64,000 nt of DNA, from the NCBI GenBank assembly GCA_022821085.1, contig JAJEEG010000006.1, positions 2,806,130 through 2,870,129 on the forward strand, written 5' to 3'. Under the pieces are notes generated by a model that was given only the letters and a program-made list of their open reading frames with translations, was not told the origin of the DNA and ran no database searches. The position numbers and the translations under genes were made by a program. Below are positions 53,195-61,618 of the stretch, in pieces. Positions within the stretch are counted from its first letter, which is position 1. The number at the start of each line of letters is the position of its first letter. Origin of the DNA: Candidatus Latescibacterota bacterium (GTDB lineage Bacteria > JAAXHH01).

Positions 53195-55744
53195 ATGGCC
53201 CTTAGGAAATCTCAACTGTACTCCTCGTTGTGGCAAAGCTGTGATGAACTACGTGGAGGAATGGACGCCTCCCAGTATAAAGATTATGTCCTGACGCTAC
53301 TCTTCGTCAAATACGTCACCGACAAGAACACAAGAGAACCAGATTCGCTTATATATGTACCTGAAGGCGGAAGTTTCAACGATATCGTCAAGCTGGTAGG
53401 CGACATAGAAATCGGTGATAAAATCAACAAGGTGATCGCGAAACTAGCGGGTGAAAACGAACTTGTGGACGTCATCGATCAGGCAGATTTCAACGATGAA
53501 AACAAGCTTGGATCTGGCAAGGCAATGCAGGATAGGTTGTCCAAACTAGTAACTGTTTTTAGTGGTCTCGATTTTGGAACGAACCGTGCCGAGGATGATG
53601 ATCTCTTAGGTGACGCTTACGAATACTTGATGATGCACTTCGCCACAGAATCCGGTAAAAGCAAGGGTCAGTTCTACACACCGGGCGAAGTATCCCGTGT
53701 TATGGCCAAAGTGATAGGCATTGGACCGGATACTCGGCAGGACCACACCATTTATGACCCTACCTGCGGTTCAGGGTCGCTTTTACTAAGAGCCGCCGAT
53801 GAAACACTGCGTGGTATCTCCATTTATGGCCAAGAGATGGACAACGCCACTTATGCGCTTGCACGGATGAATATGATCTTGCACGGCCACGAGACTGCTG
53901 ATCTTCGACGTGAAAACACCATAGCTGCCCCATACTTCAAGGACCAAAACAACAGGCTTAAATCCTTCGATTTTGCCGTCGCCAATCCTCCATTCTCATT
54001 CAAGGCCTGGACAAACGGCTTAGATCCATCTAATGATGAATTTGGGCGTTTTGAATATGGCATTCCCCCAGCTAAAAACGGGGATTTTGCTTTCCTCCTA
54101 CATCTTATTGCTTCGCTCAACAGCAAGGGTAAAGGCGCGATAATTCTACCGCATGGTGTCCTGTTCAGGGGAAACAAGGAGGCGGACATTCGCAAGAACC
54201 TTGTCCAACGGGGATTTATTAAGGGGATAATTGGTTTACCTCCAAATCTTTTCTACGGTACTGGTATTCCCGCCTGCATCTTGATTTTAGACAAGGAGAA
54301 CGCCTTTAAAAGCAACGGAATCTTTATGGTCGATGCGAGCAACGACTTCCTTAAAGAAGGTAACAAGAACCGACTGCGCTCTCAGGATATCCATAAAATC
54401 GTTGACGTGTTCAACGGGCAGGTCGAATTGCCTGGTTACTCCCGAATGGTAGCGAAAGACGAGATTGCAAGCGCGACGAATGACTTCAATCTAAATCTCC
54501 CACGTTACCTCGATTCTAGTCCGTCGGAAGACCTACAAAATCTCAACGCACATCTACACGGCGGTATTCCCGATCGCGACCTCGATGCACTCAATGCTTA
54601 CTGGGATGTCTTTCCTTCCCTTCGCCGGTTGCTTTTCAAGAGCAACAGTCGTGACGGCTATAGCGAAAACCAAGTAGAATCTGGGAAATTAAAGACTACC
54701 ATTCTCGGACACAGCGACTTCAGATCGTACATGGCCCGGTTCACAACGATCTTCAACGATTGGTGCAATACGCACAGCCTGATATTGAAGGATATCGAGA
54801 TGAGTACCAATCCCAAAGAAATCATCCGGGTCCTAGCAGAGGATCTTCTTAAGCAATTTGCAAATCTACAGTTGCTCGATCCGTACAATTTGTACCAACG
54901 GCTGATGGACTATTGGGAAGATTATATGCAGGACGACGTATACCTAATAGTTTCGAACGGGTGGCAGGTAGGTCGTAACCTTCGTTATGCCTATGATAGG
55001 GAAACACCGGATTTTGTAATTAAGAAAGGCAAAAACACCTATAGATTCGTTGGTGAGTTAATTCCCACATGTCTTGTGATAGAGGAGTTCTTTTTGAACG
55101 AACGCCGCGAGCTAGATAGACTTGCAGTAGAACATACTAAAATCAAAGAATATAAAGATGAATTTGAAAATGCACACAGTACCGAAGAGGGAGCGCTGTA
55201 CGGCCTTGATGGTAAGAGTGGTATAGCCAAAGGTAACGTACTAAATCGAGCTATCGATCTCAAAAGAGCGATTTTAGATCTATACCATGAAGGTACACCA
55301 GAGTACAATCAAGCAATGTCAATAAGGAAATCAACCTTCGGTACTAATGAGTGGGTAAAGTACGTTGATGACGAGGAAGGACTATTTCAGGAATTGGATA
55401 TACTTTACGAGTATATTCGGATTCTAATGAAACAAAAAACCGCGAATAGTCAGTACAAGCAGGCCATGGAATTACTGCATAATTCTGTGACTGAGAAGTA
55501 CGCTTTACTTTCCGAAAGCGAGATAAAGATCCTCGTTGTTGAACGAAAATGGATAACCAGCATACAAAAGGCTATCGAGGGCGAGGTACGGGGAGTAGTC
55601 GAGCAGTTAACTTTGCGAGTACATGAGTTGGAGGAACGCTACGCCCATCCACTCCCAGATTTGGAAAGAGAAGTAGAAGCATATGACGCAAAGGTTAAGA
55701 AGCATCTAAGTGTGATGGAACAATGTACCAATATCTCACTTTAG
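53195..55744 (+). CDS. hsdM: type I restriction-modification DNA methyltransferase subunit, extended
   Basis: An 849-residue adenine methyltransferase subunit. MALRKSQLYSSLWQSCDEL opens the HsdM_N bundle; I start at the ATG at 53195 rather than a GTG at 53183. The SAM motif is DPTCGSGSLLLRAADE (near 192) and the catalytic NPPF is in FAVANPPFSFKAW (near 265), as in gamma-class N6-adenine enzymes. GEVSRVMAKVI and HGVLFRGNKEADIRKNL are typical HsdM. The usual protein ends near residue 500-530. Here about 330 more residues of mostly helical, charged sequence follow, from about residue 520. Base composition is AT-rich, unlike everything to the left. Confidence 0.9.
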   Translation: MALRKSQLYSSLWQSCDELRGGMDASQYKDYVLTLLFVKYVTDKNTREPDSLIYVPEGGSFNDIVKLVGDIEIGDKINKVIAKLAGENELVDVIDQADFNDENKLGSGKAMQDRLSKLVTVFSGLDFGTNRAEDDDLLGDAYEYLMMHFATESGKSKGQFYTPGEVSRVMAKVIGIGPDTRQDHTIYDPTCGSGSLLLRAADETLRGISIYGQEMDNATYALARMNMILHGHETADLRRENTIAAPYFKDQNNRLKSFDFAVANPPFSFKAWTNGLDPSNDEFGRFEYGIPPAKNGDFAFLLHLIASLNSKGKGAIILPHGVLFRGNKEADIRKNLVQRGFIKGIIGLPPNLFYGTGIPACILILDKENAFKSNGIFMVDASNDFLKEGNKNRLRSQDIHKIVDVFNGQVELPGYSRMVAKDEIASATNDFNLNLPRYLDSSPSEDLQNLNAHLHGGIPDRDLDALNAYWDVFPSLRRLLFKSNSRDGYSENQVESGKLKTTILGHSDFRSYMARFTTIFNDWCNTHSLILKDIEMSTNPKEIIRVLAEDLLKQFANLQLLDPYNLYQRLMDYWEDYMQDDVYLIVSNGWQVGRNLRYAYDRETPDFVIKKGKNTYRFVGELIPTCLVIEEFFLNERRELDRLAVEHTKIKEYKDEFENAHSTEEGALYGLDGKSGIAKGNVLNRAIDLKRAILDLYHEGTPEYNQAMSIRKSTFGTNEWVKYVDDEEGLFQELDILYEYIRILMKQKTANSQYKQAMELLHNSVTEKYALLSESEIKILVVERKWITSIQKAIEGEVRGVVEQLTLRVHELEERYAHPLPDLEREVEAYDAKVKKHLSVMEQCTNISL

Positions 55745-56018
55745 AGATTATAGGGTTCGTGAATCAATAAAGCTGTTTGACGCCGCTTTCTAGCTTTGTT
55801 CAAAATAAGCCGCGTATTCTCTAACTAAGACGTTAGTCATTTTAGTTGGCCCTCGATACCAATATTCGTGCTCGCTGTCGTTTCAAACTTGAAGAGAATG
55901 GATATTAATCTCTATCGGGAATATGAAACAACCGCAATAGCCTCCTTGTAAGTTTTAACCAAATCATAGAATTAAGATGTTATCCTGTTTATAGACTCTC
56001 CTATCCACTGATATTGAC
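55745..56018. other. AT-rich gap between hsdM and hsdS
   Basis: 274 bp without an open frame of note. No recognisable terminator, repeat or RNA is seen. hsdS is thus not translationally coupled to hsdM as it commonly is. Confidence 0.5.
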
Positions 56019-57263
56019 ATGGAAAATAGAAAACCACTACCACAGAACCTTCCGCAATTTAGTAGTGGCTGGGAAAACAAACCGCTAGGAGCTGTGGCAG
56101 AAATAGTAAGTGGTGCAACGCCCAATACAGGTGTTTCAACTTACTGGAACGGATCGATTCCTTGGTGTATACCATCAGATATAACCGGAAAATCTGGTAA
56201 ATACCTGCTTGCAACGGGACGAACAATCACTGAGGCGGGACTAGCGAGTTGTGCTGCAAACTTACTCCCGTCCGGTACAATCCTGCTATGTAGTAGGGCG
56301 ACAATTGGAGAGATTAAAATCGCTTCATTCCCAGTATGTACCAATCAGGGGTTTAAGTCTCTTATCTGTCGAGAAACAGTTTGCAATGAGTTTGTTTACT
56401 ACTTCCTACTCACACAAAAACAAAAACTAGTCGAGTTGGCCACTGGATCGACTTTTCTTGAAATCAGTAAGCGGGATGTTGAATCGATAGAGATAAGCTT
56501 ACCACCAATTTCAGAACAATTGACCATCGCCGAGATGTTGTCGGACGTGGATAGTCTACTCGAAGCATTGGATGCTCTCATAGCTAAAAAGCAGAAAATT
56601 AAAACGGCTGTCATGCAGCAACTCCTCACAGGCAAGACTAGGTTACCTGGTTTTAAAGACAGGTGGACGAAGTTGAATATGGCACGAAACTCTGTACTTA
56701 AAGCAAGAATAGGTTGGCAGGGCCTAACGACTGCTGAATATCGCAAGGAAGGGAAGTACTACTTGGTAACCGGGACTGATTTCATCGGGGGACGTGTTGA
56801 CTGGTCAAGTTGCTACTATGTAGAGCGTAGTCGGTTTATTCAAGACGCAAATATCCAACTCAAAATTGGAGACGTTTTGCTCACAAAGGACGGTACTATA
56901 GGTAAAGCATGCTTTGTTGACTCGCTTCGCGGTCCAGCAACACTCAATAGTGGAATTTATGTCATTCGGCCAAGAGATAATTCCTACATTTCCAAATTCA
57001 TGTTCTATGTTTTGACTTCACGGATATTCGACGACTTCCTTGCTAGATTACAAGCTGGATCAACGATCTCTCACCTCTACCAGAAAGACTTTGAGAGATT
57101 CACCTTCAATGCGCCTCCCCCAGATGAACAAAGAGCTATCGTCACCGTTCTCAACGACATCGATCTAGATATCACTTCACTCGAACGAAAAAGAGCTAAA
57201 ACAAACTCAATAAGACTTAGTATGATACAGCAAATATTCAGCCTAAAGTCGCACCAGAATTAG
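56019..57263 (+). CDS. hsdS: type I restriction-modification specificity subunit
   Basis: A 414-residue DNA-recognition subunit with two target-recognition domains. The first runs to about residue 180, ending with SEQLTIAEMLSDVDSLLEALDALI as the first conserved coiled spacer. The second starts near KDRWTKLN and ends with DEQRAIVTVLNDIDLDITSLERKRA, the second spacer. MQQLLTGKTRLPGF between them is a strong HsdS mark. It directs the HsdM subunit to a bipartite site. Composition is AT-rich like hsdM. Confidence 0.92.
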   Translation: MENRKPLPQNLPQFSSGWENKPLGAVAEIVSGATPNTGVSTYWNGSIPWCIPSDITGKSGKYLLATGRTITEAGLASCAANLLPSGTILLCSRATIGEIKIASFPVCTNQGFKSLICRETVCNEFVYYFLLTQKQKLVELATGSTFLEISKRDVESIEISLPPISEQLTIAEMLSDVDSLLEALDALIAKKQKIKTAVMQQLLTGKTRLPGFKDRWTKLNMARNSVLKARIGWQGLTTAEYRKEGKYYLVTGTDFIGGRVDWSSCYYVERSRFIQDANIQLKIGDVLLTKDGTIGKACFVDSLRGPATLNSGIYVIRPRDNSYISKFMFYVLTSRIFDDFLARLQAGSTISHLYQKDFERFTFNAPPPDEQRAIVTVLNDIDLDITSLERKRAKTNSIRLSMIQQIFSLKSHQN

Positions 57264-57726
57264 TCCAAGGTGTGGATGAGTAAAATCTTGTGAATTTGAA
57301 AGACAACAAGAGAAATCTACGTGAATTGAAAACCCTGCATCCTACATATGTCCGGAGATTCTATATTTCCTAGTTTCCACTGTGCATTATCGCGTCATTT
57401 CTCCTCATGCACCTCACCGTGACAACCAGAATTATATTCCTATCCTAGATTAGTGACAAGAACTCCAAGAAAGACATTTAATCAGTCTGGATACACTTTA
57501 GTGGGATATCTCTAGTGGACCGCGAATACCGTATGGATGTACAAAGGTCTATGGGTGTAGAAAGGTTAAAACTATCGCATATTTAACTATTGAAAATCCA
57601 TTTAAATTTGTCCTAATATGAACTGATGTTTCGATTCTAATGGCAGATAAAGAATAATGAAAACACACTCAGATCAACTTGCCTGAAATAAGGTGTAAAC
57701 AGACAAAATTGGAATGATTACTAAAC
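57264..57726. other. 463-bp AT-rich intergenic region
   Basis: No open frame, RNA gene or obvious repeat is seen. The expected place for hsdR is empty. No ribosome site stands before the next gene's ATG at 57727. A decayed gene cannot be excluded. Confidence 0.5.
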
Positions 57727-60153
57727 ATGTCATATCTGACTGCTGATATAAAACTCAGACCAACTCGTATCGGATTCCTCGTTCGTCCGTCTGATCTAAC
57801 AGGTTTGAGGAAGGTTTTTAATCTTTGTTGTTGTCTCTGGGGCGGTTACTTCAATCCAATCATTCCAGTATGCCGTAATAGACCAATGGCTTGGAGACGA
57901 GGCATGTTCGACCGCCCATCTGGTCGAGAACTCGCTATGGGATACATCCGATTTTTTGAACCCGATGTGTTTGTAGAGACAGAAAGGGGGTTGGCAAAGG
58001 CTATAGGAATTCAGGGTGACACTCAAAGTGAGTATTTGCCCCGTGTGATTCCTTTAGATGAATTCATAGAAATAAGGGACGCGCGCAATCCTGAATTTGC
58101 ATTTGGTTTAAGTATACTAAATATCTATAGAGAGATATACCGCACAGAGTATCAGTTTGTTCGCCGACAAAGCAGATTCATTGGGATTTTCCAAGGCCGA
58201 AGTTCGCATGGAGCTTTCTTGGATGCTACCTTTGGTGGTTTACCAAGATTAGAGATACTCAGTCACTTCAAAACGTCCTACGATATCGCATTTGAACCTG
58301 AGGTTTTGACACATAAGCCAACTGATTGGCTAAGATTAATCAACGACCGTGGTTACACCCCATTAACATTTACAAAACATGGCTTGAATCAGCGATCATT
58401 TAATTGGTTTTCACATTCGCTTTTCGTTGTAAATCCGGCATCGTCTGTAGATCTAATTGATTTCTGGAATCTGAGGTTGATGCGCAGGAATGTCCTCGCC
58501 ATTAGTTCTGAATGGCTTCCTGAAACAAAAGATTTTATTTGTGAGTTGATTAAAAAAAACCATCGCCCAATACCTGGAAACCCGAACGAGCCGAAATCAA
58601 GTACGGTGGTTGAATTAGGCAGCTCGATTTCGACGGAAAAGATGAAAAACAAAATCAGTAAAATGTTCGGAGATTTACCAAGTGGTTCTTGGTCACTTAA
58701 AACGTACTATGACAATATTTGGGGCGACAATACTAGATCTAACGATAACAGCGTACAACCAATACCAATACAGGTTGAATATGATTCTATACGCAAAGAC
58801 CTTCCGATTTCAAATGATCAGAGTCCAAGCATAGAATTCCAATCACTCTCGCCGGATTTCGCACCTGATTACACTCGATCAAAAGCTGTGTGGGTAAACA
58901 CAATTTCATTATCCGACTTTCATCAAAAGCACCAATACGCTTTAAGCCTGCCATTCACTCCAATCTCCTATTTTCATCGTTTTCTTCGTATCGCCTATCC
59001 ATTAATCGTCTCCCGGGAAGGATTTGTACTGCTTCAACAGGATAAATACGAAACCGAATACATCGAATTGCTACCTAGTATTGACGCGATTATTGACCGA
59101 TTTAGGCAGATTGACATAGAGGCAACAGAGTCAGACATTGGACGAATCGCTAATCAAATCCTAACATCTATAGGAGGTTTTCGAGGTATACGAATAATCC
59201 AAGACGTAGAAACATTACGTCTGCTCGATATGATGTCCAAAAGTATAAGAATAGTCGGCGATGGTACTATCGAAGAAGAATACGCTGGTAGAACTGCTTC
59301 AATTGATCAGTGGCAAAGCACTATAAATAGATTGGAAAAAACCAACTTCGGAGAAAAGGGGCATTTGGATCGGCTTGTTGATGCAGGCGCTCTCAAACTA
59401 GGACTATCAATAAGTTGCCACAATTGCAAAATGGAGAATTGGTACGGATTAGCGGAACTTGATGAGAGCTTGGTATGCGAGAGATGCTTAGAGAGTTTTA
59501 GTTTTCCGCAGGGTGGGCTAGATTTTAAAAACACTCCATGGAAGTTTCGTGTTGCAGGACCGTTTAGCGTGCCAAATTACGCGAACGGTTCTTATGCTAC
59601 TTTATTGGCAGTAAATTGTATTTTTAATGGTATAGGGTACCGTACCAATTCCATTACGTTTTCTACCAACCTAAATCTAAAAGTAAACGGTAAGGAATTG
59701 GAGATAGATTTTGCGTGCTGGTATCAAAGAAGGAAGTCAAGGGGAAGACTTGACGACCCGTGCTTCTTAGTTGGAGAAGCGAAGTCGTTTGCCCAGAACT
59801 CTTTTACGGACAAGGATATAAGCAGATTGAAACGAGTTGGAAAACTCTTACCCGGTACGTTTCTTATTCTGGCAACTCTTAAGCCTGATCTTTCACCTGA
59901 AGAAAAGAAACGAATATCAAAGCTTGCCCTTTGGGGTAGGTTACCTGATGTCAAAGGCCATTCTAGGAATCTGGTTGTAGTGTTAACTGGCTTGGAGTTA
60001 TTCGCACAACGAGGAATCCACTACGCTTGGGAAAACTCAAATGGAAAGCGACAAACACTCTCAAGGCATGGTCGCGCGTATTTTGATAACTTAAAAACGC
60101 TCGCAGATGTGACACAACAAGCATACCTGGGACTCAAGCCCCTAAATGAATGA
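57727..60153 (+). CDS. large protein with zinc-ribbon-like motif and PD-(D/E)XK-like nuclease motif
   Basis: An 808-residue protein of no family that I recognise. Four Cys form a probable zinc ribbon: SCHNC (near residues 562-566) and CERC (near 583-586). After it, ELEIDFACWYQRR (near 655) and FLVGEAKSFAQ (near 682) give the Asp and Glu-x-Lys of a PD-(D/E)XK nuclease core, followed by a helix. The N-terminal 550 residues contain no obvious motor or methylase motifs; CLWGGYFNPIIPV (near 37-50) and FFEPDVFVETERG look like a conserved fold of unknown type. The ATG lacks a clear ribosome site. In an R-M island this could be a restriction effector replacing HsdR. Confidence 0.6.
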   Translation: MSYLTADIKLRPTRIGFLVRPSDLTGLRKVFNLCCCLWGGYFNPIIPVCRNRPMAWRRGMFDRPSGRELAMGYIRFFEPDVFVETERGLAKAIGIQGDTQSEYLPRVIPLDEFIEIRDARNPEFAFGLSILNIYREIYRTEYQFVRRQSRFIGIFQGRSSHGAFLDATFGGLPRLEILSHFKTSYDIAFEPEVLTHKPTDWLRLINDRGYTPLTFTKHGLNQRSFNWFSHSLFVVNPASSVDLIDFWNLRLMRRNVLAISSEWLPETKDFICELIKKNHRPIPGNPNEPKSSTVVELGSSISTEKMKNKISKMFGDLPSGSWSLKTYYDNIWGDNTRSNDNSVQPIPIQVEYDSIRKDLPISNDQSPSIEFQSLSPDFAPDYTRSKAVWVNTISLSDFHQKHQYALSLPFTPISYFHRFLRIAYPLIVSREGFVLLQQDKYETEYIELLPSIDAIIDRFRQIDIEATESDIGRIANQILTSIGGFRGIRIIQDVETLRLLDMMSKSIRIVGDGTIEEEYAGRTASIDQWQSTINRLEKTNFGEKGHLDRLVDAGALKLGLSISCHNCKMENWYGLAELDESLVCERCLESFSFPQGGLDFKNTPWKFRVAGPFSVPNYANGSYATLLAVNCIFNGIGYRTNSITFSTNLNLKVNGKELEIDFACWYQRRKSRGRLDDPCFLVGEAKSFAQNSFTDKDISRLKRVGKLLPGTFLILATLKPDLSPEEKKRISKLALWGRLPDVKGHSRNLVVVLTGLELFAQRGIHYAWENSNGKRQTLSRHGRAYFDNLKTLADVTQQAYLGLKPLNE

Positions 60154-60273
60154 CTTCGAAATTATAAACAACCGCCCTGTCGTGTAAAACCAGAGAGAAT
60201 ATAACTCGGCCAAATGTGTAATCCTCTTGATTATTATTGACTTTGTCGGCAATTCTTCACGATACCAGTGAGG

Positions 60274-60297
60274 TCTGTCACGATTTTGGCGTAACTG
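60274..60297 (+). repeat. right terminal inverted repeat of the IS256-like element
   Basis: Starts TCTGTCACGATTTTGGC. It matches the reverse complement of the left end at 18 of 24 positions when aligned without gaps. Confidence 0.7.
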
Positions 60298-60303
60298 ACT
60301 TTA

Positions 60304-61543
60304 TCATGTAACGGACACTCTGTCTTCATACATGATGACGAACTGGTTGAAGGCGGCTGTCCGTTGGCAAGGGACCGTGTCCACCTTCGGGACAGATTGA
60401 GCAAGGTAGGTAGAGCAGTTTCCTGGCCGCCATGTCTGTGTGGAAGGCACCCCTGGCCTTGATGATATTGCGCAGTCTCCGGTTCATTGATTCAATGGCG
60501 TTGTTGGTGTAGATGACCCTCCTGATCTCTTGGGGGAAGGCGATGAATGGGGTCAAGTGGTCCCAGTTCCTGCGCCACAGCCTGCTGATCGGGCATATCG
60601 CTCGTCCCAGCGATTGGCGAAACGGTCCAGCGCGGCCTCGGCCTGTTCGGCGGTAATGGCCTGGTAAATCGCCCTTAGGTCCTTGGCCGCATGCTTGCGG
60701 TCCTTAAAGGAGACATAAGTCAGACAGTTGCGCACCATGTGGACGATGCAGAGTTGCACCTCGGTCCTGAGATAAACCGTCTCTATGGCTTGCGGAAAGC
60801 CGGTCAGGCAATCGTAGCAGGCGATGAAGACGTCGTTGCGCTTGCAGTTCTTCAGTTCCGTCATGACGTTGAACAAGAACTATGCTCCCTCGTACTGCAC
60901 GATCCAGAGGCCCAGAAGTTCCTTGTCGCCGAGTAGGTTGACGCCTAGGGCCAGGTAGACTGCCTTGTTCCGTAGGGTGCCGCTGGCTGAGTATCTTGAC
61001 GAACATGGCATCCAGGAACAGAATCGAATAGACCGAATCCCGGCGACGCAACTGCCAGGTTAGGACCTCGTCGGTTAACGTGTAGGTGATCCGTTAGGCC
61101 AATTCGAGCGATATGGCCACCCCGTATAGTTCTTCGACGTAGATTTGGATATCCCGGGTGCTCATGCCCCGTGCGTTCATGGAGATGATCTTGTCGTCGA
61201 AGTCGGGACAGCGCATCTGGTACTTGCGGATCAACTCCGGATCGAAGCAGTCTTCGCGATCCCGGGGGATCTCTACCGGCTGATCGCCCCTGTCATCCTT
61301 GAGCGTCTTGGTGGTCTTGCCGTTGAGCGAATTGCCGCCGTTCCTGCCGTCGGGCACACGCTATTCGTAGCCGAGATTATCGGTGATCTCGGCTTCCAGG
61401 ATTCGCTCGGTCATGAACTTTTTCATGCGCTTGAGCAGACCGTCTTCGCCGAAGAGGTCCTCGGCGTCCACCCTGTCTTCCATCCGCTCATCTAGAAGAC
61501 TGTCGAACTTTCTGGGGAGCGTTCTCTCTTTGGCCAAAGCGAT
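60304..61543 (-). pseudogene. IS256-family transposase, broken
   Basis: Fragments of an IS256 transposase lie in order on the minus strand in several frames. The N-terminal part reads LAKERTLPRKFDSLLDERMED and MTERILEAEITDNLGYE, then an in-frame TAG at 61361-61363, then PDGRNGGNSLNGKTTKTL and DIQIYVEELYGVAIS. A second stop follows at about 61094. After frame changes come the segments around VQLCIVHMVRNC and the conserved end RRVIYTNNAIESMNRRLRN (the Glu being the third catalytic acid). A further shift near 60405 precedes the final stop at 60304-60306. The original start codon also seems lost (ATC at 61541-61543). It cannot make an active transposase. Confidence 0.9.
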
Positions 61544-61574
61544 TCTTCCTGTTGAGCAAGATATACGCTATCGC

Positions 61575-61598
61575 CAGTTACACAAAACATGTTACAGA
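61575..61598 (-). repeat. left terminal inverted repeat of the IS256-like element
   Basis: Reads TCTGTAACATGTTTTGTG on the minus strand. It overlaps the first bases of one possible start (61589) of the downstream plus-strand gene. Confidence 0.7.
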
Positions 61599-61618
61599 TT
61601 CGTAGAAAACGAAAACAC

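Larger units (their letters stand above)
60274..61598 (-). mobile_element. decayed IS256-family insertion sequence
   Basis: A 1325-bp element bounded by imperfect inverted repeats at 60274-60297 and 61575-61598, with a broken transposase between. Size and ends are those of IS256/mutator-type elements. I could not see a flanking 8-9 bp direct repeat, so its insertion is old or rearranged. It separates the 808-residue gene from the next unknown gene. Confidence 0.85.

Noticed and set aside
53195-57263. Complete type I restriction system
   Set aside because: Only hsdM and hsdS are present; no hsdR or helicase motifs were found in the window.
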